Shown in pieces: positions 1 through 8,428 of a stretch of 64,000 nt of DNA (position 1 is the first letter of the stretch; the number at the start of each line of letters is the position of its first letter). This DNA is from DATFXM01 sp035315885 (GTDB lineage Bacteria; Acidobacteriota; Blastocatellia; UBA7656). Position numbers and translations under genes: made by a program. The stretch spans positions 1-64,000 of the forward strand of contig DATFXM010000065.1 of the NCBI GenBank assembly GCA_035315885.1, in the 5' to 3' direction. Below the pieces are notes generated by a model. That model was not told where the DNA came from. It ran no database searches and worked only from the letters and a program-made list of their open reading frames with translations.

Positions 1-475
1 CTGCGCGGGCTCGCGTATCTATTGGTGCGATTACCCGGTTCGCGGACTCACCGGGGGCTACATTCTGTCGCCCGCTGCGCGGGCTCACGTCTCTATTGGT
101 GCGATTACCCCCGGTTCGCGGACTCACCGGGGGCTACATTCTGTCGCCCGCTGCGCGGGCTCAGATCTCTGGTGCCCGTCACCCCCGGTTCGCGGACTCA
201 CCGGGGGCTACATTCTGTCGCCCGCTGCGCGGGCTCAGATCTCTGGTGCCCGTCGCCCCCGGTTCGCGGACTCACCGGGGGCTACATTCTGTCGCCCGCT
301 GCGCGGGCTCGCGTATCTATTGGTGCGATTACCCGGTTCGCGGACTCACCGGGGGCTACATTCTGTCGCCCGCTGCGCGGGCTAGCGTCTCTATTGGTGC
401 GATTACCCCCGGTTCGCGGACTCACCGGGGGATAGTGTTCTGTCGCCCGCTCCGCGGGCTCATGTCTTGTGCCGA
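1..475. repeat. Two-hairpin tandem repeat array (element A)
   Basis: About six full copies and one partial copy of a 73-75 bp unit lie head to tail, and the array probably continues beyond the window start. Each unit contains two stem-loops: an arm CCCCGGT paired with ACCGGGG around a 9-10 nt loop, and GCCCGC-tgc-GCGGGC. Between them lies a variable 20-25 nt piece that occurs in a few versions (…tctattggtgcgatt… or …atctctggtgcccgtc…). The array is open in several frames, but the translations are only repeat periodicity. The same unit returns at 56030-56155. There are no unique spacers, so this is not a CRISPR. Confidence 0.9.
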
Positions 476-487
476 ACCCTATAGGGT

Positions 488-652
488 CGACACTCATCAC
501 TCATCACTCAGCACTCATCATCACTCAGCAGTCAGCACTCATCACTCATCACTCATCACTCATCACTCAGCACTCAGCACTCAGCACTCAGCACTCATCA
601 CTCATCACTCATCACTCATCACTCAGCACTCACAACTCAGAACTCTGCTAAA
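488..652. repeat. Heptamer tandem repeat upstream of leuB
   Basis: A run of about 23 heptamers of the types TCATCAC, TCAGCAC and TCACAAC, with the two main types interspersed. It ends about 10 nt before the leuB start codon. The strand shown has no stop codon in any frame within a pure array; the complement carries TGA. It is the same class as the arrays at 1726-1767 and 13725-13862. Confidence 0.9.
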
Positions 653-660
653 CTGCCCGA

Positions 661-1746
661 ATGCGGATTAAGATCACCGCATTGCCCGGGGATGGGATTG
701 GGCCGGAGGTCATCAAGGAGGCCCTTAAGGTGTTGGAGGCGGTTGCTCGCCGCTTCAAGCACGAACTCAACATCACCCTCGCCGAGATGGGCGGGAAGCC
801 AATAAGAGAGCAGAATGATCCTCTGCCACCTGAGACTCTCGAGGCGTGCTTCAACTCGCAGGCGGTTCTGCTCGGCGCCGTTGGTCATCCGGACTTCGAC
901 GATTTTCCCGTACACCTGCGTCCCGAGGCGGGACTTCTACGGCTCAGACGTGAGCTCGGCGGGTTTGCCAACCTTCGACCTGCCGCGTTGTTTCCCGCAC
1001 TGATCGACTCTTCGCCGTTGCGCCCTGAGGTGGTGCGCGGAACGGATATGCTCATCGTGCGTGAGCTTCTAGGAGGGCTGTACTTCGGATCTCCCAGAGG
1101 CATCGAGAGCGAAGGGCCGTCGCGAGTTGGCATAAACACGATGCGGTACAGCGATGCTGAAGTCGAGCGCATCGCGCGCGTGGCGTTCGAGCTAGCGCGC
1201 AAACGCAGGCGAAAGGTCACGTCGGTCGACAAAAGCAACGTACTCGAGTGCTCGAAGTTGTGGCGCGAAACAGTCAATCGAGTAGCGGCGGAGTATCCTG
1301 ATGTTACCCTCGAGCACCAGTTGGTGGATTCGTGCGCGATGGCGTTGGTAGCGCGTCCGGCGAGCTTTGATGTGATTGTGACCGAGAACATGTTTGGCGA
1401 CATTTTGTCAGACGAGGCTGGGGCGGTAGTGGGGTCGCTCGGGCTGCTGGCTTCGGCGTCGATCGGTGGCCGGGTAGGCCTCTATGAGCCGGTGCATGGC
1501 TCGGCGCCGGACATAGCCGGGAAGGGAATTGCGAATCCGCTTGGGGCGATATTGACTACGGCGATGATGCTCCGATATTCGTTTGACCTCGAGAATGAGG
1601 CTAAGGCAATCGAGTCGGCGGTCGATCAGGTGCTTGCGGCTGGTTATTTGACGCAGGACCTTGCGCGCTCGGGGGAGACGATATTGAAAACGAGCGAGAT
1701 GGGCCGCCTTGTGGCTGAATACACAGTGCTGAGTGCTGAGTGCTGA
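661..1746 (+). CDS. leuB: 3-isopropylmalate dehydrogenase (LeuB)
   Basis: Oxidises and decarboxylates 3-isopropylmalate to 2-oxoisocaproate with NAD+, the third step of leucine synthesis in the cytosol. The 361-residue length is normal for the family. The N-terminus has the LPGDGIGPEV signature. Family motifs follow: RELLGGLYFG around residue 137, the ENMFGDILSDE metal-binding stretch near 240, and EPVHGSAPDIAGKGIANP near 278. The ATG at 661 has no obvious Shine-Dalgarno; heptamer repeats end just upstream. The last six codons and the stop (VLSAEC-stop) are exactly three GTGCTGA heptamers, so the C-terminus is repeat-derived. Other leucine genes are not next to it. The isocitrate/tartrate dehydrogenase relatives are less likely given the motif set. 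Confidence 0.96.
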   Translation: MRIKITALPGDGIGPEVIKEALKVLEAVARRFKHELNITLAEMGGKPIREQNDPLPPETLEACFNSQAVLLGAVGHPDFDDFPVHLRPEAGLLRLRRELGGFANLRPAALFPALIDSSPLRPEVVRGTDMLIVRELLGGLYFGSPRGIESEGPSRVGINTMRYSDAEVERIARVAFELARKRRRKVTSVDKSNVLECSKLWRETVNRVAAEYPDVTLEHQLVDSCAMALVARPASFDVIVTENMFGDILSDEAGAVVGSLGLLASASIGGRVGLYEPVHGSAPDIAGKGIANPLGAILTTAMMLRYSFDLENEAKAIESAVDQVLAAGYLTQDLARSGETILKTSEMGRLVAEYTVLSAEC

Positions 1747-1767
1747 GTGCTGAGTTCTGAGTGCTGA
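1726..1767. repeat. GTGCTGA heptamer array overlapping the leuB stop
   Basis: Six consecutive heptamers (five GTGCTGA, one GTTCTGA). The third supplies the TGA stop codon of leuB at 1744-1746. Because 7 is not a multiple of 3, a pure array shows TGA in every frame within 21 nt. Confidence 0.95.
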
Positions 1768-1771
1768 GACA

Positions 1772-2075
1772 AACCCCGAAGGGGTTGCGTCGTGTAGCCC
1801 AGGGTTGCCGTCTGCGGCTACCCTGGGTGGATGGTTGTTATATGACCCAACCCCGAAGGGGTTGCGTCTGTAGCCCAGGGTTGCGGTCTGCGGCTACCCT
1901 GGGTCGATGGTTGCTATATGACCCAACCCCGAAGGGGTTGTAGAACCTGACAGGAATTGAGGAGAACGGTACATGCTCCTGCAATTTCTTTGGGGTTGAG
2001 AAACCTTGATGACCCGAACCCAGGGTAGCCGCGGACGGCAACCCTGGGCTACAGGACGCAACCCTTTCGGGGTTG
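1772..2075. repeat. Two-hairpin repeat cluster (element B)
   Basis: Fills the gap between leuB and the M14 peptidase gene. Three direct copies of a 76-77 bp unit begin at 1772, 1849 and 1925. Each unit starts with the perfect hairpin AACCCC-gaa-GGGGTT. The first two also carry an arm CCCAGGGT paired with ACCCTGGG about 15 nt later. A fourth, inverted version of the second hairpin lies at 2018-2049, followed by a degenerate AACCC-tttc-GGGGTT. Short CACTCAG heptamers follow at 2085-2102. Related pieces recur at 13757-13830, 19360-19580 and 37680-37750. No gene is visible in this stretch. Confidence 0.9.
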
Positions 2076-2203
2076 GAAGCCCGCGCTCAGCACTCAGCAC
2101 TCGCCCCAGCGCTTCCTATCCTCCCGTTCATCGGTCTATAGTCTCATTGCGCAACTCAGTGGAAGGCTCTGAAGCGCAACCCATTCAAGAGGTCTCGTCA
2201 GGT

Positions 2204-4696
2204 ATGATCACTCGTCCCCGCGCGCTGTACGCGTCGCTGGTCCTCGCCGCATTGTCGCTCGCCGTAGCCGCGCAGACCGTCGCAACCAGCTCATCCTCTC
2301 AGAGCGCTGCCGTTCCAAAGCCTCACGAGGTCCTCGGCTTCGACCCCGCCGACGACCGCAAACTTGCCGATTGGTCACAAATCGTGGATTACTTTAAACG
2401 GCTCGACGTCGCGTCTCCACGTGTCGAGGTTCACCAGCCCGGTCTGTCTACTGAAAAGCGACCCTTGATCTACGCGATCATTTCTTCCGAGGAGAATATA
2501 AAGAACCTTCAACGCATTCAGCAGAACCAGAAAAAACTCGCGGACCCGAGGACATTCAGCGACCCCGCGGAACGCCAGCGGCTGATAAGAGAAACTCCTT
2601 CAATCGTAGCGATCACCTGCTCGATTCACTCGACCGAAATCGTAGCCTCACAGATGTCCCTCGAGCTTGCTTATCGGCTTGCAAGCGATAACACTCCGGA
2701 GACCGCGTCGATTCTCAAGAACACCGTTCTGATTCTCATTCCTTCGGTGAATCCCGACGGCATAGACATAGTGACCAACTGGTACCGCAAGACTCTGGGA
2801 ACCAAGTTCGAGGGCACCAACCCTCCGGTCCTCTACCATCACTACACCGGTCACGATGACAATCGGGATTGGTTCATGCTGACTCAGGTGGAGACGCAGA
2901 TTGTTTCAAAGCTCTTCTGGCATGAGTGGTTTCCTGAAATCGTTTACGACGTCCATCAGCAGGGGCAGTACGGCTCGAGAATGTGCGTGCCTCCTTTCTT
3001 CGATCCGCACAATCCGAACATCGATCCGGTGATCTTGCGAGAGGTCGGATCGATCGGCACCAGAATGGCAACGAGGCTTGATGGAGCGGGGTTTAAGGGC
3101 ATCGTAACCAATTCAACGTACGACACGTGGTGGCATGGCGGCCTTCGCACTTCGCCCTACTATCACAATGCCGTCGGAATCCTGACCGAAGCCGCATCGG
3201 TGAACATCGCAACGCCTGTCGAGATCAAAAGAGACCAGCTTAGATCGCAGACGAGGGGACTGCAGAACCCGCTAATCGCCCAGACGAATTTCCCGGATCC
3301 ATGGCAGGGCGGTCGCTGGACCATGCGCGACATCGCGAGCCTCGAGCTGGTAACTACGCGGACTGCGCTCGAAGAAGCGGCGCTGCATCGGGAAGAGTTG
3401 ATAACCAATTTCGTGGGCGCTGCAGAACGCGCCATACAGGCCGGCAAGACTGAGGGGCCTTATGCCTACGTTGTTCCGTTAGACCAGCACGATCGAACGG
3501 CCGCGGAGCGAATGATCGACATCCTGATCGATCAGGGCGTAGAAGTGCACCGAGCGGCGAATGAGTTCTCCGCGAGCGGCAAGAGTTATTCAAAAGGATC
3601 GTTCGTGATACTGATGTCGCAACCGTACCGCGCGAACGTGAAGTGTCTCTTTGAAGCACAGAAGTATCCCGATCGCAGGTTGTATCCCGGCGGGCCAGCG
3701 GAGCCGCCATACGACGTCGCCGGCTGGACCCTCCCGATGCAAATGGGAGTCGACTATTCCGGTATTGACCGCGCCTTTGAGGCTAATCTGGAAAAGATAA
3801 CCGGGCGGGTCGCAGCACAGCAGAAGGCGGCACCGCCCGCACAGCGGCGGCTGGCTGTCTACCGGAGCTGGGTCCCGTCAATGGACGAAGGTTGGACTCG
3901 TTGGGTCCTCGAGGAGTTCGGGTTCTCATATTCCACGCTAAAGGACAAGGATGTTAGAGCGGGGAACCTCAAAGACAAGTTCGATGTGATCATCCTGCCC
4001 GATCAAAGTATGCAACAGATCCTCAACGGGAACCGCGAGGGGTCCTATCCCGATGAATACTGCGGAGGCATTACCGAGCAGGGCGCGGCAAATTTGCGAA
4101 CGTTTGTGGAGTCGGGAGGCGTGCTGATCTGTCTCGATTCCGCGTCTGAGCTGGCGATCAAGAAGTTTCAATTGCCGGTCAAGAATGTTCTTGAGGGGTT
4201 ACATCGGGACAAGTTTTACGCGCCGGGTTCGATATTTCGAGCGACGGTAGACAACCGCCATCCCATAGCGTTCGGCATGCCGGCGGAGGCCGATTTGTAC
4301 TTCTTGAGCGGCAGTCGAAGGAGCGCGGCTCCCGATGCAGGTCCACCACCCGAGTCGCCGAGATCTGAATCGGCGACTCGCGACGGCTCAGGTCCTAACC
4401 CGGAATCTGGCGCGTCACAGTCTCGCCGAGTAGATCAAAGTCTGCTGGTGAGCGCGTTTGCTTTTGAGATCACCGATCCGGCGAGGGCGGTTTCAGTCGC
4501 CCGTTTCGTTGATGGAAACCCGCTGCGGTCCGGATGGCTTCTCGGTCCCGAATATGTCGCCGGAAAGTCCGCGCTGGTGGACGCGAAGCTCGGCAAAGGA
4601 CACGTGATCCTGTTCGGGTTTCGACCTCAGCATCGAGGCCAGACGTGGGGAACCTTCAAACTATTGTTTAATTCGATTCTGCTTCGGGAGGACTAA
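2204..4696 (+). CDS. Secreted M14-family zinc carboxypeptidase
   Basis: A metallocarboxypeptidase-like protein of 830 residues, probably exported. The chosen ATG at 2204 begins a signal peptide (RALYASLVLAALSLAVAAQ); the frame is open further upstream only because it reads through repeats. Zinc ligands are visible as H142-x-x-E145 (CSIHSTE) and H251 (YDVHQQG), with the likely catalytic Glu at 329 (ILTEAAS). About 500 residues follow the catalytic domain, including a part resembling a class I glutamine-amidotransferase-like fold (LKDKFDVIILPDQS and GGVLICLDSASE). The stop overlaps the stop of the convergent peroxidase gene by 4 bp. The substrate is unknown; large proteins of this type in Acidobacteria are generally thought to scavenge peptides. 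Confidence 0.88.
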   Translation: MITRPRALYASLVLAALSLAVAAQTVATSSSSQSAAVPKPHEVLGFDPADDRKLADWSQIVDYFKRLDVASPRVEVHQPGLSTEKRPLIYAIISSEENIKNLQRIQQNQKKLADPRTFSDPAERQRLIRETPSIVAITCSIHSTEIVASQMSLELAYRLASDNTPETASILKNTVLILIPSVNPDGIDIVTNWYRKTLGTKFEGTNPPVLYHHYTGHDDNRDWFMLTQVETQIVSKLFWHEWFPEIVYDVHQQGQYGSRMCVPPFFDPHNPNIDPVILREVGSIGTRMATRLDGAGFKGIVTNSTYDTWWHGGLRTSPYYHNAVGILTEAASVNIATPVEIKRDQLRSQTRGLQNPLIAQTNFPDPWQGGRWTMRDIASLELVTTRTALEEAALHREELITNFVGAAERAIQAGKTEGPYAYVVPLDQHDRTAAERMIDILIDQGVEVHRAANEFSASGKSYSKGSFVILMSQPYRANVKCLFEAQKYPDRRLYPGGPAEPPYDVAGWTLPMQMGVDYSGIDRAFEANLEKITGRVAAQQKAAPPAQRRLAVYRSWVPSMDEGWTRWVLEEFGFSYSTLKDKDVRAGNLKDKFDVIILPDQSMQQILNGNREGSYPDEYCGGITEQGAANLRTFVESGGVLICLDSASELAIKKFQLPVKNVLEGLHRDKFYAPGSIFRATVDNRHPIAFGMPAEADLYFLSGSRRSAAPDAGPPPESPRSESATRDGSGPNPESGASQSRRVDQSLLVSAFAFEITDPARAVSVARFVDGNPLRSGWLLGPEYVAGKSALVDAKLGKGHVILFGFRPQHRGQTWGTFKLLFNSILLRED

Positions 4697-6039
4697 TCGT
4701 TCAACGTCCTCAGGAACGCGGTGAGACGCTTAATATCGTCTTCACTTATTCTGATTCGAACGAGGTCCTCGTCGGCTTTGCGGATTTGTCCTTTTCTTGC
4801 AAGCTCACTAAGCCTCTTGAGTTCGAGCAGCGTCGCTTCGAGCGTAGTGAATGCTCCGTTGTGAAGGTAAGGATGGGAGTAGGCGAGATTGCGCAGGGTT
4901 GGGGTCTTGAACGTGGCGATCATTCGAGCGAGAAAACGATCTTCGGTTTCACCGGCGCGGCGCAAGGGCGATGCTTTGACGTCTACGAAATTCCAGTGAC
5001 CCAGGTCCACCAGGCTCGCGTTTTCCCTCGTTGGGGTCTCGCGGAAATCTGTCGAAGGTCGATTCGCCGCCGCGGCATTCGGGATTGGAAGCCGCTCGAA
5101 GCTGCCGGTCCCGTGAATCGATTCGTATTCAGCCTGGCTTACCCCCATGTTGTGAAATGAGAGATCGGTGAACAGCGGAGGCGCGTGACAGGTCACGCAG
5201 TTGCCGCTAGCGCTCGCGCCGCTCGTAGTGAGAAAAATCTTGAAGCCGCTCAAGGCTTCCCTCTCGAAGCCGGCAACAAACCTTACGCTTCCCTCCGATT
5301 CCAGCGACGCGATCTGTTCGAGGAGTTTGTGCGCAAACCTCCGCACACTTTCATTCTGCCGTGGAGAAGAAGGCAGGGCGTTCGCGGCGGCGAATCGGTC
5401 GTACGGCGTATTGCGAGCGCTCTTCAGCGTTCGAACGTAGCTCGAGATTGCGTTTACTGTGAGGTCAATTGTCGATTGTCGGCCGGCGGCTTTTATGTCG
5501 ACGTTAAATGCCCGCTTGAACTCGTCTGCGTAGGTTTTCGCGCTGTGCGTGGTCGGTTCTCCCGAGTCTTCGAGTATAGTTTTGTAAATGTGATCGAACG
5601 CCTGATTCGCTTCGGTGGGCAGCCATCCCATCGGGCGACCTGAGAGCGTTGCCCGCACGAGATCTTCGAGTGAAGCGTACTCGCCGTCAAAATGAAGGCT
5701 GGGCATCGAAGCCGAATCGAGTATCGTTGGAGAATTTCGTAGTTCGCTTCTTCGAGGGTCTTTTGATCTATACGGAACCCAGCTTCGATTAAAGAAGTCG
5801 GTGAAGACTCGATGGCCTTGCGGGTCCTGATCCTGGAGGTGACAGCTACTGCAGCTATTGGCGAGGTCGCCTTCGGGTGAGGATAGACGGCTATCCTCGA
5901 AGAGTCTTTGCCCGAGGGTTACTACTGCGGAATCCTGCGCACCGTGTTGGCCGTTCACGCCGAGGGTCAGCGCAACAGAGCCGATCAACAGCATAGCGAC
6001 GGATAGCACTAGCCGTGAATGCCTCCAGCGGCTTGGCAT
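4693..6039 (-). CDS. Di-haem cytochrome c peroxidase (CCP/MauG family)
   Basis: Periplasmic electron-transfer enzyme of the bacterial di-haem peroxidase family, which reduces H2O2 or oxidises a partner protein. With the start at 6039 it has 448 residues. A hydrophobic signal segment (RLVLSVAMLLIGSVALTLGV) comes first, then the first haem site C63-S-S-C-H67 and the second C281-V-T-C-H285. The conserved LRNSPTILD and TPTLRNLAYSHPYLHNGAF blocks are present. The frame is open to 6129, but that stretch overlaps the kinase pseudogene and would precede the signal peptide, so the internal ATG is preferred. It converges with the M14 gene. Whether it is a true peroxidase or MauG-like cannot be decided from sequence alone. 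Confidence 0.9.
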   Translation of the reverse strand: MPSRWRHSRLVLSVAMLLIGSVALTLGVNGQHGAQDSAVVTLGQRLFEDSRLSSPEGDLANSCSSCHLQDQDPQGHRVFTDFFNRSWVPYRSKDPRRSELRNSPTILDSASMPSLHFDGEYASLEDLVRATLSGRPMGWLPTEANQAFDHIYKTILEDSGEPTTHSAKTYADEFKRAFNVDIKAAGRQSTIDLTVNAISSYVRTLKSARNTPYDRFAAANALPSSPRQNESVRRFAHKLLEQIASLESEGSVRFVAGFEREALSGFKIFLTTSGASASGNCVTCHAPPLFTDLSFHNMGVSQAEYESIHGTGSFERLPIPNAAAANRPSTDFRETPTRENASLVDLGHWNFVDVKASPLRRAGETEDRFLARMIATFKTPTLRNLAYSHPYLHNGAFTTLEATLLELKRLSELARKGQIRKADEDLVRIRISEDDIKRLTAFLRTLND

Positions 6040-6065
6040 ATGCGAGAAGATTGAAACGGGTGATT

Positions 6066-6646
6066 TCACGAATCTGCGTTTCCCCAAGGTGGCCTTGCAC
6101 TCAAAGACTTCTTCAGCGCCGCCTTGCACTCGGCAATTTTCGCAGTGACTATGTCGACCCGCTCTGCCTCATCCCCGGTGAGCGTGCCATTATCGCGAAG
6201 CTCGCGATCTACTTTATAAGCCTTTTCAAGCCAGCTCAGGGCTTCGGTCCAGAACTGCTGCCGCTGGGCGGCTGGTCTTCGATTGTCTGATGCCATAGCC
6301 ATATACGATTCACCGAGGCTTTGATGTGCTATCGCTACACGAAACCGTATGAGTGCGCTGGTCGGATCGCTCGCCAGCATGTGCTCCAGCGTGTCCCGCG
6401 CGCGCGTTGCCTATTGAAGCGCCTGCTCGCCTTCGCCGATCGTGGCAAGCGCACTGCTCAAACACGAATGCACGAATCGCCGTCGCACGCGTCCGAGAGG
6501 AAGACGGCGCGTTCATCCGGTTCTATTTCCAAGGTCTTTTTTGCGATCTCTTCGGCTGACTTTTTTGTATCGACTCCCACTTCCTGCAAGGGTCCCCCGT
6601 TGAGAAACTTCCCCCCACTATACGGGTGAGGCAGGCGGTAGAGCAA
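6066..6646 (-). pseudogene. Internally deleted Ser/Thr kinase with TPR tail (remnant)
   Basis: Two pieces of one gene family are joined with the middle missing. Read on the minus strand, 6646-6458 contains LEIEPDERAVFLSDACDGD, the conserved segment just upstream of the catalytic domain in large bacterial Ser/Thr kinases. It runs into a stop near 6458. From about 6475 downwards, in another frame, comes a C-terminal TPR-like tail (SSALATIGEGEQALQ, an in-frame TAG near 6411, then ATRARDTLEHMLASDPTSA…). It continues through WLEKAYKVDRELRDNGTL to the end at 6066. The entire kinase domain (several hundred residues) is absent at the junction near 6460-6475. The frameshift and internal stop argue against function. 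A free-standing 104-residue TPR fragment (6380-6066) could in principle still be translated. Confidence 0.72.
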
Positions 6647-6654
6647 TGACGGTT

Positions 6655-6820
6655 TCGGATTTAGAGTCTCGGGGAGAACGGTTTCGGGTTAAGGGTTTAG
6701 CGTTTCGGGTTTGCTTAGCTGGTTCTACATTGTGCCTTCAATGCACACTAGCCGTGCGATCTCAGTGGGGAAACGTTCGAACCTTCATCAGTCAAACCCT
6801 AAACCCTAAACCCTAAACCG
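6655..6820. repeat. Inverted heptamer-like arms with TTTAGGG-type repeats
   Basis: The 206-bp gap between the kinase remnant and the glycosyltransferase. The left arm has degenerate GTTTCGG / GTTTAGG heptamers (6655-6715). The right arm has three perfect AAACCCT heptamers (6794-6814) plus AAACC, i.e. (TTTAGGG)n on the other strand. The two arms are mutually complementary and could form a long imperfect hairpin. Confidence 0.8.
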
Positions 6821-6852
6821 AACTTATGCTATAGTCCTCGCTTCACTAGTTT

Positions 6853-7596
6853 ATGGCGCCCTCGCTCTCTATCGTCATCCCCGCGTACAACGAAGGAAAA
6901 CGCATCGGGCAAAGCCTCGATGGAGTTCTGCGGTTTCTGCAGACGGCTCACTATGAAGCTGAGGTTATCGTCGTCAATGACGGCTCGTCAGATCAAACCG
7001 CCGAACAGGTCACACAAAGAATCGAAGCCTTCGGAGCAGAAGCCCAGATCTTGCGGCTGCTCACCAACAATCCAAACCGCGGAAAGGGCTTCAGCGTAAA
7101 ACGAGGACTCACCGAGGCCGCTGGCGAGATAGTGCTGTTCAGCGATGCCGATTTCTCCTCTCCAATCACCGAAGCTCCCAAACTGATCGACCCGATTGCC
7201 AGCGGCCGCGCAGATGTAACCTTTGGCTCAAGGGCACTCAACCGCAGCCTCATCGGAAAGCGTCAGCCGTTGCTCAGGGACTTTGGCGGCCGTATATTCA
7301 ACTTTTTAATGCAAACGATCACCGGGCTTCGGTTCAAAGACACACAGTGCGGCTTCAAAGCGTTCAGACGCGAGGTCGCGTTGCCGGTGTTTCGCCTGCA
7401 GCGAATCGAGCGGTTCGGATTCGACCCCGAGCTTTTGTACATAGCCCGGAAGCGCGGATTGCGGCTCCTTGAAGTTCCAGTCGTCTGGAACGACAGCGAG
7501 GGCAGCACGGTGAACTACTTCAGCGATTCGATTAAAATGTTCACCGATCTGATTCTGATTCGAATAAACGACCTTTCAGGGAAGTATGAGTTCTGA
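6853..7596 (+). CDS. Family 2 glycosyltransferase, polyprenyl-phosphate glycosyltransferase type
   Basis: A 247-residue GT2 enzyme of the dolichyl-phosphate glucosyl/mannosyltransferase branch, expected to move a sugar from a nucleotide donor to polyprenyl phosphate on the cytoplasmic face of the membrane. It opens with SIVIPAYNEGKRI, then VIVVNDGSSDQT and the FSDADFSSP metal-binding DxD. Near residue 157 it has the FKDTQCGFKAFRR signature typical of this branch, then GFDPELLYIARKRGLRLLEVPV. There is no C-terminal membrane extension, so it resembles the Alg5/Dpm1-like short form. The ATG lacks a clear Shine-Dalgarno. The stop TGA (TATGAGTTCTGA) merges into heptamer repeats. No partner polysaccharide genes are adjacent. 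Confidence 0.9.
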   Translation: MAPSLSIVIPAYNEGKRIGQSLDGVLRFLQTAHYEAEVIVVNDGSSDQTAEQVTQRIEAFGAEAQILRLLTNNPNRGKGFSVKRGLTEAAGEIVLFSDADFSSPITEAPKLIDPIASGRADVTFGSRALNRSLIGKRQPLLRDFGGRIFNFLMQTITGLRFKDTQCGFKAFRREVALPVFRLQRIERFGFDPELLYIARKRGLRLLEVPVVWNDSEGSTVNYFSDSIKMFTDLILIRINDLSGKYEF

Positions 7597-7684
7597 GTCT
7601 GAGTCCTGAGTTTCAAACCCTTCGGGTTTACTCAGTAATCAAAGACTCGGGACTCAGAACTCGGGACTCAGAACTCAGAACTCA
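7587..7684. repeat. Heptamer arms and hairpin between GT2 and pdxJ
   Basis: The left arm is GAGTTCTGAGTCTGAGTCC-type heptamers, overlapping the stop codon of the glycosyltransferase gene. The centre is the hairpin AAACCC-ttc-GGGTTT (7615-7629). The right arm is GACTCGG/GACTCAG/AACTCAG heptamers running directly into the pdxJ start codon. The arms are complementary. Confidence 0.88.
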
Positions 7685-8428
7685 ATGATCAGGCTGAACG
7701 TAAACATCGATCACATAGCAACGCTAAGACAGGCTCGGCGTGCCGTCGAGCCTAGCGTTGTGGCCGCCGCCGTTCTTGCCGATCTGGCGGGCGCCGACGG
7801 AATAACTATCCACCTCCGCGCCGATCGCCGACACATTCAAGACGAAGATCTTCGCGTTCTGAGATCAGTCGTGAAGACTCATCTCAATCTCGAAATGGCG
7901 CCTACCGAGGAGATGATCCGAATCGCCTGCGACGTCCTTCCCAACACCGTCACGCTCGTTCCGGAAAACGTCAACGAGGTCACCACCGAAGGAGGCCTAG
8001 ACGTCCTGGCCCGCGAGGCTGCCGTCCGAGAAGCCGTAGCCCACCTCGACGATGCCGGGATGCTGGTCAGTATTTTTGTAGATCCAGATGTCGATCAGAT
8101 CGGGGCCAGTCACCGAGTCGGCGCACGGCAGATAGAAATCTGCACAGCATCCTATGCGGAACTCACCGAGCCCGGAGCTTCGGCGGCCCCCGGCGCGATC
8201 GAAGAACAACTGCAACGCATCGGGGAGTGCGCCCATAAGGCTTCTGAGCTTGGCCTGAAAGTCGCCGCGGGACACGGCCTGACCTACAGAAACGTTTCTC
8301 GCGTCGCGGAGATCTTCCCGATCGAAGAACTCAATATCGGTCACAACATTGTTGCTCGCGCCGCTCTCGTGGGGCTCGAGCGCGCCGTAAAAGAAATGAT
8401 CGGCGCGATAAAAGGTCAATTGACCTGA
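7685..8428 (+). CDS. pdxJ: Pyridoxine 5'-phosphate synthase (PdxJ)
   Basis: Condenses 1-deoxyxylulose 5-phosphate with 3-amino-2-oxopropyl phosphate to give pyridoxine 5'-phosphate, the last ring-forming step of DXP-dependent vitamin B6 synthesis. The 247 residues match the family length. Diagnostic segments are LNVNIDHIATLRQAR at the N-terminus, DGITIHLRADRRHIQDEDL near 40, the catalytic Glu region LNLEMAPTEEM near 68, VTLVPE near 95 and AAGHGLTYRNV near 196. The ATG follows heptamer repeats immediately, with no Shine-Dalgarno visible, so translation may be leaderless or weak. The 3' end overlaps the convergent protease gene by 13 bp. PLP made here would serve the PLP enzymes encoded at 41119-42360 and 56260-57303. 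Confidence 0.97.
   Translation: MIRLNVNIDHIATLRQARRAVEPSVVAAAVLADLAGADGITIHLRADRRHIQDEDLRVLRSVVKTHLNLEMAPTEEMIRIACDVLPNTVTLVPENVNEVTTEGGLDVLAREAAVREAVAHLDDAGMLVSIFVDPDVDQIGASHRVGARQIEICTASYAELTEPGASAAPGAIEEQLQRIGECAHKASELGLKVAAGHGLTYRNVSRVAEIFPIEELNIGHNIVARAALVGLERAVKEMIGAIKGQLT

Noticed and set aside
1..475. CRISPR array
   Set aside because: Units are 73-75 bp with near-identical linkers and two hairpins; there are no unique spacers and no cas genes.
22..671. Long open frames across the first 670 bp
   Set aside because: They are translations of the tandem repeats and show only repeat periodicity; no start signal or domain.
6794..6819. Plant telomere contamination (TTTAGGG)n
   Set aside because: Only three perfect units, flanked by bacterial genes, and the same heptamer class grades into other words at 47061-47110.
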